DNA from: Dehalococcoidia bacterium
GTDB lineage: Bacteria > Chloroflexota > Dehalococcoidia > SZUA-161
DNA: 6,294 nt
NCBI GenBank assembly: GCA_004376205.1
Contig: SOKG01000133.1
Location: forward strand, 1 to 6,294
Reading direction: 5' to 3'
Shown one piece after another: positions 1 through 5,833 of this stretch. Below the pieces are notes generated by a model. That model saw only the letters and a list, made by a program, of their open reading frames with translations, was not told where the DNA came from and did not search any database. Each line of letters opens with the position of its first letter. Position 1 is the stretch's first letter. Both the position numbers and the translations under genes were made by a program.

Positions 1-9
1 TATCCTTAG

Positions 10-42
10 CTTCCTCTGACATTCTACGTGCCAACTATTGTA
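10..42 (-). promoter_or_regulatory. Weak promoter and ribosome-binding-site candidate for a gene off the left edge
   Basis: Read on the minus strand, TACAAT (42 to 37) matches five of six bases of a -10 box. It is followed by AGAGGAAG (17 to 10), a plausible Shine-Dalgarno, with only nine bases left before the window ends. The expected -35 position (60-65) reads TGCACG and is poor. A leftward gene could therefore start just outside the window. This is inference from two short motifs. Confidence 0.22.
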
Positions 43-66
43 GCACAGGTTGCCCTAATCGTGCAC

Positions 67-88
67 CCAGCCACCACCTTGTGACTGG
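67..88 (-). terminator. Possible stem-loop terminator after the DUF951 gene
   Basis: CCAGTCAC and GTGGCTGG (minus-strand sense) can pair over eight positions around a six-base loop. One of the pairs is a G-U wobble that would be a mismatch in plus-strand RNA, so the stem is better on the minus strand. It begins 17 nt after the DUF951 stop. There is no T-run after the stem, so intrinsic termination is doubtful. Confidence 0.28.
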
Positions 89-105
89 AATTAGAAGTCC
101 AGATT

Positions 106-357
106 TCAATAACCGTTTTGGTAAGCTGCAACCCTATCGCCTTCAGTCTCATTCGATCCATCGTGTTTGGCTTCAACTTGAGTGTTGATAATGGCTTTTA
201 TCCTGCGTTCGAGCACTTGGCGCTCCAGGAGCACACGCCTGCCACATCCCTGACATTTGATCCCGATATCAGCACCCAATCTCACCACCTGCCAATCGTA
301 GCTGCCACAAGGGTGCTTTTTTCTGAGGCGCACTATGTCCCCGAGCTTTAGCTCCAT
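106..357 (-). CDS. DUF951 family protein
   Basis: An 83-residue soluble protein with the DUF951 signature: an N-terminal LKLGDIVRLRKKHPCGS segment, then W-x-V-x-R-x-GADI, then CQGCGRRVLL. Cys17, Cys35 and Cys38 are positioned for metal binding or a small nucleic-acid-binding fold, though no function is established for this family, which is common in Firmicutes and Chloroflexi. The conserved core ends near residue 58. The remaining ~25 residues are a hydrophilic tail that makes it longer than the usual 60-70 residues I recall. The ATG lies only 4 nt after the pyrF stop, with no strong Shine-Dalgarno, so translation is probably coupled to pyrF. Family assignment is confident; the role is unknown. 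Confidence 0.88.
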   Translation of the reverse strand: MELKLGDIVRLRKKHPCGSYDWQVVRLGADIGIKCQGCGRRVLLERQVLERRIKAIINTQVEAKHDGSNETEGDRVAAYQNGY

Positions 358-361
358 AGGG

Positions 362-1183
362 TCACCGCATAGTTGCTAGATGCCTGTTGATCTGCTCGCG
401 CAGCTTCAACGCCTCCCGGCGTGCCGCCAGCGCAAAATCCCTTTCTCTCGAAGCATACAGTATCTGCCTGGAGCAGTTTATGATTGCCTTCTCACCGCTG
501 GCATCGACCCCGTATCTTACTGTTGCTGCCAGGTCGCCGCCCTGGGTTCCGATCCCAGGGATCAGCAATGGGACTTCTGGACAGAGCTCACGTATTCTTC
601 TCAGTTGCTTGGGATGAGTTGCTCCGACTACTAGGCCGATGTTGCCCCGGGTATTCCATTCAATAGCCTTTAGCGCGACTAGCTCAAAAAGAGGGCGGGG
701 ACTGTTAGTTGCCCCCGGCTCGAGATAGAGCGATTCCTGGAAGTCTGAAGCTCCGGGGTTCGATGTCTTGCACAGAATGAATACCCCTTTATCGGCGTAG
801 TCAATGAAGGGAGCAATGGAGTCATAGCCCAGATAGGGATTGACCGTGATGGCATCGAAGCCAAAGGTCTCGAACATCGCCCTCGCGTAGGCCCTGGAGC
901 TGGAAGCGATATCGCCTCTTTTGCCATCGCCGATGACGGGGATCCCCTCGGGAACGGAGGTCACAGTCTCTTTCATCGCCCTGAGCCCCTCGATGCCGAG
1001 GGCTTCGTAGAAGGCGAGGTTGGGCTTATAGGCGCATACTAGGTCTGAAGTGGCATCAATGATCTCTCGATTGAACTGGAAAATGTCGATCTTGGGCATC
1101 AACTCAGGATCGGGATCGAGCCCGATGCAGAGCAGGCTCTGATTGGTTCGGGAGGCAGCTAGTAGCTTTTCTACGAAGTCCAT
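362..1183 (-). CDS. pyrF: Orotidine-5'-phosphate decarboxylase, type 2 (PyrF)
   Basis: Decarboxylates OMP to UMP, the last step of de novo pyrimidine synthesis, in the cytoplasm as a TIM-barrel dimer. The 273-residue length fits the long, type 2 branch of the family. Visible family features are GLDPDP (21-26), AYKPN with Lys53, GDGKRGDI with Asp86, Lys88 and Asp91 (with Lys53 the expected catalytic Lys-Asp-Lys-Asp set), NPYLGYDSIAPF (115-126) typical of type 2, VGATHP (186-191), LIPGIGTQGGD (207-217) and the phosphate-binding Arg239 region INCSRQI. The Gly at position 87 replaces the Ala I expect in DAKRGDI, which is a mild change. The ATG at 1183 has AGGA 9 nt upstream (1193-1196) and a good promoter at 1217-1245. 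It is followed directly by the DUF951 gene in one transcription unit. Confidence 0.96.
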   Translation of the reverse strand: MDFVEKLLAASRTNQSLLCIGLDPDPELMPKIDIFQFNREIIDATSDLVCAYKPNLAFYEALGIEGLRAMKETVTSVPEGIPVIGDGKRGDIASSSRAYARAMFETFGFDAITVNPYLGYDSIAPFIDYADKGVFILCKTSNPGASDFQESLYLEPGATNSPRPLFELVALKAIEWNTRGNIGLVVGATHPKQLRRIRELCPEVPLLIPGIGTQGGDLAATVRYGVDASGEKAIINCSRQILYASRERDFALAARREALKLREQINRHLATMR

Positions 1184-1216
1184 CTTGGCATGTCCTGCTC
1201 TGTTGTGGTCAAGGAG

Positions 1217-1245
1217 ATGATAGCAGTCGCTTACCGAAGCGTCAA
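1217..1245 (-). promoter_or_regulatory. Sigma-70-type promoter of pyrF
   Basis: On the minus strand TTGACG (1245 to 1240), a 17-bp spacer and TATCAT (1222 to 1217) each match five of six consensus bases. The -10 box is preceded by TGC, giving an extended -10 element. The predicted transcript begins near 1210, leaving a leader of about 27 nt before the pyrF ATG. Confidence 0.72.
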
Positions 1246-1272
1246 GGATACGTACCCTGAGCCATCAGGTAA

Positions 1273-1302
1273 GGTTGTCACCGGTTCAGGGCGTTGACAA
1301 CC
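1273..1302. promoter_or_regulatory. Inverted repeat, candidate operator in the divergent pyrF/desulforedoxin region
   Basis: GGTTGTCA (1273-1280) and TGACAACC (1295-1302) are perfect 8-bp inverted copies separated by 14 bp. The right arm covers most of the -35 box (TTGACA, 1294-1299) of the desulforedoxin promoter, so a bound dimeric regulator would compete with RNA polymerase there. A second, smaller dyad, CCCTGA (1255-1260) and TCAGGG (1286-1291), is interleaved with it. The symmetry is seen directly; the operator role is inferred. Confidence 0.45.
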
Positions 1303-1323
1303 CCCGCTGGGCGAAACTATAAT
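1294..1323 (+). promoter_or_regulatory. Consensus sigma-70-type promoter of the desulforedoxin-like pair
   Basis: TTGACA (1294-1299), an 18-bp spacer and TATAAT (1318-1323) match both consensus hexamers perfectly. Predicted transcription starts near 1330, about 30 nt before the ATG at 1360. The TTG at 1294 opens a longer reading frame, but it lies inside this -35 box and so cannot be in the transcript; it is rejected as a start codon. Confidence 0.85.
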
Positions 1324-1359
1324 AGCGCTGACAGTCGTAGTGTGAAAGGTGGTGCGGAT

Positions 1360-1479
1360 ATGGCCAATGAGATGGGGAAGAGATATCGTTGCGCGAAGTG
1401 CGGCACGGAACTGATTGTCACCCGGGCAGGCAACGGGGCGGTCAGTTGTTGCGGACAGCCTATGGAGAAGAAGACTTAA
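1360..1479 (+). CDS. Desulforedoxin-like rubredoxin-type iron protein (first of a tandem pair)
   Basis: A 39-residue protein with Cys11-x2-Cys14 and adjacent Cys30-Cys31 followed by GQPM. The 16-residue step from the second to the third Cys, the vicinal CC and the tiny size match desulforedoxin, which folds as a homodimer with one Fe(Cys)4 centre per chain; the same module forms the N-terminal domain of desulfoferrodoxin. The expected role is cytoplasmic one-electron transfer, perhaps in superoxide or peroxide defence in an anaerobe, but no partner enzyme is in the window. The ATG at 1360 has AGGTGG 7 nt upstream (1347-1352). The upstream TTG at 1294 lies in the promoter and is rejected. A paralogue follows 69 nt downstream in the same frame. 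Confidence 0.85.
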   Translation: MANEMGKRYRCAKCGTELIVTRAGNGAVSCCGQPMEKKT

Positions 1480-1548
1480 ACGGGCCGTGTTGGTGGTGTA
1501 GGAAGACATGAGCCAGAAGATAGAAGCCAGAAGGGAGTCTTAGGGAAA

Positions 1549-1692
1549 ATGCCGAACCTACTAGGTAGAAGATTCCGTTGTGAGACCTGCAATAGCGAAG
1601 TATTGATAACCAAGGCAGGCGAGGGGGAAGTGGAGTGTTGCGGTCAACCGATGACCGCACAGCAGCCCAGGCCCCTGCCCTCTTCAGATTAA
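1549..1692 (+). CDS. Desulforedoxin-like rubredoxin-type iron protein (second of a tandem pair)
   Basis: A 47-residue protein that aligns without gaps to its upstream neighbour: about 19 of the first 35 residues are identical, including CxxC (Cys11, Cys14) and CCGQPM (Cys30, Cys31). It therefore probably binds one iron in the same way. It differs by a Pro/Gln/Ser-rich tail after GQPM (TAQQPRPLPSSD), which is absent from the first copy. The ATG at 1549 has AGGGAG 11 nt upstream (1532-1537) and a closer AGGGA 2 nt upstream. It has no promoter of its own that I can see, so it is probably cotranscribed with the first copy from 1330. The gene is below the size many gene callers accept and is easily missed. 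It arose by local duplication, by inference from the alignment. Confidence 0.8.
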   Translation: MPNLLGRRFRCETCNSEVLITKAGEGEVECCGQPMTAQQPRPLPSSD

Positions 1693-1958
1693 CCCCATAG
1701 GGAGAGCCCGGCTAGTAGAAGCAATGGATGTTTCTTCACGTTTGGGGCTTTCTTCATTTCAAGACTATGGGTGGTGTCCCTCTTTTAGTTGATAGTCCTG
1801 GCAATCCCTTTGCTTTTTCCGAGAACAGATTCTCCTGCTTTGCCCTGGGTGCATTGGAGCACGAACTCCCATCACACCTGCAGCAGATGCGTCAGGCTCC
1901 CCCTATATGGGACGACGCGTTGCTCTCTAGCCAGCCAGCCTGTATACTCATGCTGGTA
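1693..1958. other. Convergent intergenic region without a supported gene
   Basis: This lies between the 3' ends of the second desulforedoxin-like gene and the dehydrogenase. Open frames here (for example a plus frame from 1728 running into the dehydrogenase antisense, and a 22-codon minus frame at 1689-1757) lack ribosome-binding sites and resemble no family I know. A weak 7-bp stem (1717-1723 with 1729-1735, one G-U pair), followed by T-rich sequence, could help terminate the plus-strand transcript, but the case is thin. Confidence 0.45.
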
Positions 1959-2993
1959 CTACCTCTGGGGCTCGATGATAACCTTGATGGAATTATGCTC
2001 TTGGGGATGGGTTACCATGTGGAAGCCCAGTCCTGTCTCTGCCAGGCCTAGCCTGTGGGTGATCATCTCTCTCACGCGCAGGTTGCCGGCTCGGATGAGT
2101 TCCAGCGCTGCAGCGTGGTCCGCAGGGCTGCCGGCATAAGATGTGGTAAGAGTTATGTCGTTGCGCCAAAACAGGTCATTCAGAGATATGGGAAAGGTCA
2201 CTCCCGGCTCGGTAGGTGCGAAGAAGAGAATAGTGCCCCCGCGCTCTACCGAACTCAGAGCCTGCAGGATAGCCGCTCTGGCTCCAGTGCACACTATCAC
2301 CAGGTCTGCCAGTCGGCCGTCGTTAACATCGCGCAGATAGGCTGGCACATCCTCATCGGCGTGAATGGCGTCGTGGGCACCGAACCGTCGCGCCACTTTT
2401 AGACGGTAGTTAAGGATGTCTGTTGCTACCACCATATCTGCACTCGCCATGCGTGCCAGATGCACATGCAGTAGTCCGGCGATGCCGCTGCCGATAACGA
2501 GCACGCAGTAGCCGGGTTTCATGCCTGATCGCCTCTGTCCACGCAGGATACATGCCACTGGTTCAACGAAGGTTGCCTCCTCGAAAGACACCTCTTCAGG
2601 TAGCAAGAACACCCCACGGTCCACGTTGATAGCTGGTAGCCTGATGTATTCGGCAAAGCCACCAGGGTCGAAGTTAGTCTGACGAAGGGTATCGCACACG
2701 GTGTGATTGCCAGTGAGGCAGTAGTGACATGTATTGCAAGGAACGTGATGAGCCGCGGTGACTCGATCACCCATTTTGTAGTGTTCCACTCCATCTCCTA
2801 CAGACTCAATCACGCCTGCGACCTCGTGACCAAGCACCAGAGGCACCTTATGGGTGCGGTACCATTCCATGACGTCGCTGCCGCAGATGCCGCTGGCTTC
2901 TACGCGCAGCAGAAGCTCTCCGGGTCCAATCCGTGGGGTTGGCATCTCCTCCGGCCGCACATCCTGGTTGCTATAGTACATTGCTACGCGCAT
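1959..2993 (-). CDS. Zinc-dependent medium-chain alcohol/polyol dehydrogenase (MDR superfamily)
   Basis: A 344-residue cytoplasmic oxidoreductase of the threonine/sorbitol dehydrogenase branch of the MDR superfamily, full length for the family. The N-terminal GroES-like catalytic domain shows the catalytic zinc ligands Cys37 (GICGSD), His56 with Glu57 (GHE) and Glu144 (VEP), and a structural zinc site of Cys86, Cys89, Cys92 and Cys100. The Rossmann domain has GSGIAG (168-173), and Asp192 at the end of the second strand, which favours NAD over NADP. The substrate cannot be read from the sequence; a secondary alcohol, polyol or amino alcohol is likely. The ATG at 2993 has a strong AGGAGG 7 nt upstream (3001-3006). 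It stands alone on its strand, with gaps of about 270-280 bp on both sides, so context gives no pathway. Confidence 0.92.
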   Translation of the reverse strand: MRVAMYYSNQDVRPEEMPTPRIGPGELLLRVEASGICGSDVMEWYRTHKVPLVLGHEVAGVIESVGDGVEHYKMGDRVTAAHHVPCNTCHYCLTGNHTVCDTLRQTNFDPGGFAEYIRLPAINVDRGVFLLPEEVSFEEATFVEPVACILRGQRRSGMKPGYCVLVIGSGIAGLLHVHLARMASADMVVATDILNYRLKVARRFGAHDAIHADEDVPAYLRDVNDGRLADLVIVCTGARAAILQALSSVERGGTILFFAPTEPGVTFPISLNDLFWRNDITLTTSYAGSPADHAAALELIRAGNLRVREMITHRLGLAETGLGFHMVTHPQEHNSIKVIIEPQR

Positions 2994-3077
2994 AGTATTC
3001 CCTCCTCAGCAGATTGGTTTCTAGCTATGTGTGGTCACGGGCACCTGCTTCTGCTTTGGCTGGTTCCGGTTTGCCAC

Positions 3078-3083
3078 ATTATA
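3078..3083 (-). promoter_or_regulatory. Candidate -10 box for the dehydrogenase gene
   Basis: TATAAT on the minus strand (3083 to 3078) is a perfect -10 hexamer and would give a start near 3071 and a leader of about 78 nt. The expected -35 position (3101-3106) reads TTTCTT, which is poor, so an activator or another promoter may be involved. Confidence 0.38.
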
Positions 3084-3125
3084 TCTGGAATAGATGCTAG
3101 AAGAAATCCCTCCGTTTTGGCTAGC

Positions 3126-3153
3126 TTGAGTTAGTGGGGGGCTCCTATACAAT
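3126..3153 (+). promoter_or_regulatory. Weak rightward promoter candidate in the dehydrogenase/RDD gap
   Basis: TTGAGT (3126-3131), a 16-bp spacer and TACAAT (3148-3153) match four and five of six consensus bases. No supported gene follows on this strand. A transcript would run through the stem-loop at 3213-3255 and then antisense to the RDD gene, so it could be a small RNA or a chance match. Confidence 0.22.
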
Positions 3154-3212
3154 AGAAAAGGGCAGAAGGGTGATGTGTGGACGAGCAGGGGCTGATTGAT
3201 GGTACCCTTTCG

Positions 3213-3255
3213 CTATCCCTAAGCTCCTGGGGACCATTTCTGGAGCGAGGGATAG
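3213..3255 (-). terminator. Stem-loop downstream of the RDD gene
   Basis: CTATCCCT (3213-3220) pairs perfectly with AGGGATAG (3248-3255). Inside it, GCTCC (3223-3227) pairs with GGAGC (3242-3246) after a small 2x1 internal loop, giving 13 pairs. It begins 17 nt after the RDD stop. No T-run follows on either strand, so it may terminate inefficiently, protect an mRNA end, or be a dispersed palindromic unit. Confidence 0.42.
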
Positions 3256-3272
3256 AGATAAAACCTTGATTG

Positions 3273-3884
3273 CTAAGCTTCTTCGTCATCGCTTGGCTGT
3301 GCTAGTTCGTCTGTGTAAGGCTCTAGCACTATCGCGCGGCTATCGACTACACAGGTGTCGGCAATCATGTCGTGGAGACCTCGCTTTCTGCTGCTCAGGC
3401 CGATGATGATTAAGCCGAAGGCGGCAGCGGGAACGGGAAGCAAGTCTACAAAGCGGCCGGCAAGGAAAAGAATCGGCGCAAACAATGGTACAAGGTAGAA
3501 CAAATAGCGTAAGATAGCATTGCCAAAGCCAATGGTGCTGCCATCAGACTTGACGATCTTGGCGCGGATGACCATCTTGCCTGGAGTTTGTCCGCGCCAT
3601 GACCAGAAGCCTACGAAGTAGATTAAACCGACTACAGGAGGCAGGTATGTGGCTACGGTGGACTCGGTGCCGAAGATTACGCTGAGTATGGTGGCAATAA
3701 TGAGCAGCGCTATGATATCGATAACGAACGCCAGCAGCCTGATCAAGGCCCCCCTGTACTCCAGCCCCTCGGCTTCGATCGCAGCCTCAACTGCGCCTTC
3801 TTCACCTTCGGCTTCGACCAAAGCCTCAGCCGGGCTGCTTTCTGCCCCGGGCTCAGCTGATCCTTTTCCCTCTTCGTTCTCCAT
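3273..3884 (-). CDS. RDD family integral membrane protein
   Basis: A 203-residue protein of the RDD family, named for a conserved Arg and two Asp residues. Visible are Arg49 and Asp56 in the first membrane helix (about 48-70), a second helix (about 78-97), the loop motif GQTPGK (98-103), further hydrophobic segments over 127-163 and the C-terminal RGLHDMIADT box (168-177). Family function is mostly unknown; some members have been linked to ion transport. Residues 1-43 form an unusual low-complexity extension with 14 Glu and many Ala, and the C-terminus is also acidic (SDDEEA). The ATG at 3884 has AGGAG 5 nt upstream (3890-3894). A TTG at 3899 is in frame, but the Shine-Dalgarno sits between it and the ATG, so it is rejected. 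It follows the STT3 gene by 71 bp but has its own promoter. Confidence 0.88.
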   Translation of the reverse strand: MENEEGKGSAEPGAESSPAEALVEAEGEEGAVEAAIEAEGLEYRGALIRLLAFVIDIIALLIIATILSVIFGTESTVATYLPPVVGLIYFVGFWSWRGQTPGKMVIRAKIVKSDGSTIGFGNAILRYLFYLVPLFAPILFLAGRFVDLLPVPAAAFGLIIIGLSSRKRGLHDMIADTCVVDSRAIVLEPYTDELAQPSDDEEA

Positions 3885-3920
3885 TGTTTCTCCTGTCAAA
3901 GCTTTAACGTTGGTGCGAAA

Positions 3921-3949
3921 ATTATACCAGCAAAACGCCGAACGGGCAA
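3921..3949 (-). promoter_or_regulatory. Extended -10 promoter of the RDD gene
   Basis: On the minus strand TTGCCC (3949 to 3944), a 17-bp spacer and a perfect TATAAT (3926 to 3921), with TGG directly before the -10 box (an extended -10 element). The predicted start is near 3914, giving a 29-30 nt leader to the ATG at 3884. The promoter lies in the short gap after the STT3 stop, so RDD can be expressed independently of STT3. Confidence 0.7.
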
Positions 3950-3955
3950 CAGGCG

Positions 3956-5743
3956 CTAGGGCTGCCCAGCTTGAGTTAATCGCAGGATAACCACAGGATA
4001 ACCGCCCTCAGGACTAGGTTCCTCTGGGTATACTCTCTTCAGGCCGCCTTCGGACTCGAATTCCCCATTGAGGCTGCGGATAACCAGCGAATCCTCTGGG
4101 AATTCATCGTACTTTTCATCTAACCTGGCCCACCCAAGGATGGGTGCGGCGAAGGCGAGGTCCAGCGCAGAAAAGACCAGGTAGTCGGCGCCCCATTTCT
4201 CCATGATCTGCGCTGCCTCTGAGGGCTCGGTGGTGGAGTAGGCGAGTCCTACATCGTGCAACCTCCCCGTGTCCCAGCCGTAGTATCCACCATCCACAAC
4301 TGGTCTCCGCTTGCCCATGTCAAGGTTTCCCAAGTCAAGGATCCAGTAGCCCCAGTTCCACTGGGTCATTATCAGCGACTCCTCGGGGGTGCTGTCCCTT
4401 AGATAGGTTAAGGCATCCTGCCAATCTTCGTGTACAGCCATCCTGGGGCTGGAGCCTATGTTATAAGCGATGACAAAGGAAAAAAGTATCGTAAGACCCA
4501 ACACGGTTACCACCACAAGCCTTTTCAGCAGCGGCCTAGACCAACTCCGTCCCCCCCAGTCCCAAAGGAAGGCCAGTCCCACTCCAGAGAGCAAGCAGGC
4601 CGCCGGTGTCGCGTAGAACAGGACGCGGCGGGCAAAGAGGCTTAGAACCAAAAGGGAGAGGAACCAGCAGGTGAAGAAGATGCTGCCCTCAGAGCGCTTT
4701 TTCCAGGCGAGGTACAGGCCCACGGCTATCGGGATGAGGAGAAAACCGTAGATGAGGATGTCTCCAAGGCTGATACCGCTCATCTCAGCGATAGGGCTTT
4801 GTCCCATTGTTCGGACTGCAGCTCTTGCGAGGTTGAACAGGGAGGTGGCCTGCTGGTGATAAAAGCTCGCCGCCACGATGTTGCCCAGGACTATGAGGGC
4901 GAACGTGCGCCAGTTGACTTCGCTTATGGCAGAGGTCAGCCTGCGCACCAGGCTTGGCTCTGTCTTCAGCAGGTCTGAGTATCCCAGCAGGAATCTCACC
5001 ACGAAATACACTGCCAGTACGACTAGCAGCAGCGCAGGGCCGACGAAGCTCCACTCGAGGTAGAGTAACCCCTCCACGCTGAGCACCCCGAGTCCTGCCA
5101 AGAGCCATCCTATGTCTCTCTTGCCTATGCGGAACTGCCAGCCCCTGGAGAGGTAAAACAGGAAGGCGCCTAGCATCAGTAGCAATGCGCTAAGCCCATC
5201 ACGATCGACGTAGCCCCCTGCCCCGATGAAGATGGCATGAAGCATCATGGCCCAGGCGAGGGCGGAGAATAACCCCACCCGCCGGTTGTAGATCTTAGCG
5301 GCAACCAGATATATCACGACCATGCTGACTATCCCCAGAAGAGGAGGCAGGAATTTAGATACAAGGTCTAACGCGTCTGCCGATGGCATACCAAAGACGG
5401 AGCTAATGGCTTTGGCGATGTAGGCCAGGGGGTAGGCCAGCCCGCTATGCAGGGTATCGATATCTTCCGTCAACACAAGGCTGGAGGGAGGCCCTCCCTC
5501 GGCCATGACCCATCTCGCCAGCCAGTGGAAGAAATAGGAGTCGTGGCTTAGGATATAGTAGTGGTTGGGGTTGAGCAGGTGCAGTATGCGAAGGAAAAAA
5601 GCGTATGCAGCCAGCCCGCCCAGAGCGAGCAGTACCAGCCATCTTGTGGGAAGGGTGGGAAGCCTTGCCTGGAAGGCTTCCCAGCGGCTGCCTGCTCTAT
5701 CCAGCCACATTTTCAGGGCTAACCGTTCCGCCTCGAACGACAT
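3956..5743 (-). CDS. STT3-family oligosaccharyltransferase / membrane glycosyltransferase (GT-C fold)
   Basis: A 595-residue (from this start) multi-spanning protein resembling STT3/PglB/AglB, which move lipid-linked oligosaccharide to Asn in proteins at the outer face of the membrane. Numbered from the ATG at 5743, there is a cytosolic N-terminus, TM1 at about 34-54, roughly a dozen hydrophobic segments up to about 428 and a soluble C-terminal domain (429-595). Metal-site motifs are Asp68 in SHDSYFFHWLAR and Asp180-x-Asp182 in GYVDRDG; Glu320 in SPIAE fits the SVSE/TIxE position. The signature WWDYG is QWNWG here (461-465), followed by the usual YWI. So the family is clear but acceptor specificity may differ. 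The start is uncertain: TTG at 5779 lies in a -35 box, ATG 5743 abuts the predicted transcript start, and ATG 5710 is an alternative. Confidence 0.88.
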   Translation of the reverse strand: MSFEAERLALKMWLDRAGSRWEAFQARLPTLPTRWLVLLALGGLAAYAFFLRILHLLNPNHYYILSHDSYFFHWLARWVMAEGGPPSSLVLTEDIDTLHSGLAYPLAYIAKAISSVFGMPSADALDLVSKFLPPLLGIVSMVVIYLVAAKIYNRRVGLFSALAWAMMLHAIFIGAGGYVDRDGLSALLLMLGAFLFYLSRGWQFRIGKRDIGWLLAGLGVLSVEGLLYLEWSFVGPALLLVVLAVYFVVRFLLGYSDLLKTEPSLVRRLTSAISEVNWRTFALIVLGNIVAASFYHQQATSLFNLARAAVRTMGQSPIAEMSGISLGDILIYGFLLIPIAVGLYLAWKKRSEGSIFFTCWFLSLLVLSLFARRVLFYATPAACLLSGVGLAFLWDWGGRSWSRPLLKRLVVVTVLGLTILFSFVIAYNIGSSPRMAVHEDWQDALTYLRDSTPEESLIMTQWNWGYWILDLGNLDMGKRRPVVDGGYYGWDTGRLHDVGLAYSTTEPSEAAQIMEKWGADYLVFSALDLAFAAPILGWARLDEKYDEFPEDSLVIRSLNGEFESEGGLKRVYPEEPSPEGGYPVVILRLTQAGQP

Positions 5744-5750
5744 GCTCCCA

Positions 5751-5779
5751 ATTCTAACTTTTAGTCCAAGCGGCGTCAA
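5751..5779 (-). promoter_or_regulatory. Sigma-70-type promoter abutting the STT3 start codon
   Basis: On the minus strand TTGACG (5779 to 5774), a 17-bp spacer and TAGAAT (5756 to 5751) each match five of six consensus bases. The expected transcript start is about 5744, one base before the ATG at 5743. This argues against the TTG at 5779 as a start codon and suggests a leaderless mRNA. Confidence 0.6.
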
Positions 5780-5785
5780 CTACGT

Positions 5786-5806
5786 TCGCTGACCGGAAAT
5801 CAGCGA
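5786..5806. promoter_or_regulatory. Inverted repeat just upstream of the STT3 promoter
   Basis: TCGCTGA (5786-5792) and TCAGCGA (5800-5806) are perfect inverted copies around a 7-bp spacer, ending 7 bp upstream of the STT3 -35 box. The position (centre near -52) suits an activator or repressor dimer. It could instead be a hairpin in a transcript that reads through. The role is inferred. Confidence 0.35.
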
Positions 5807-5833
5807 TTAGCTCCAGGAAAAGGTGAGTTTAGG

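Noticed and set aside
1294..1359. N-terminal extension of the first desulforedoxin-like gene from TTG 1294
   Set aside because: The TTG is inside a perfect -35 box and upstream of the predicted transcript start; the ATG at 1360 has its own ribosome-binding site and gives the family length.
1508..1543. 11-codon frame between the two desulforedoxin-like genes, ending 5 nt before the second ATG
   Set aside because: It could couple translation, but the Shine-Dalgarno is weak and the peptide is very short; no positive evidence.
1689..1757. 22-codon minus-strand frame with a hydrophobic end
   Set aside because: It has no ribosome-binding site and overlaps the stop of the second desulforedoxin-like gene; likely chance.
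1728..2051. 107-codon plus-strand frame
   Set aside because: Its second part is antisense to the 3' end of the dehydrogenase, and it has no ribosome-binding site and no recognisable domain.
2703..3134. 143-codon plus-strand frame
   Set aside because: It is mostly antisense to the well-supported dehydrogenase, and its low-quality composition is typical of a shadow frame.
3885..3899. TTG start at 3899 for the RDD gene
   Set aside because: The Shine-Dalgarno (3890-3894) lies between this TTG and the ATG at 3884, so it serves the ATG.
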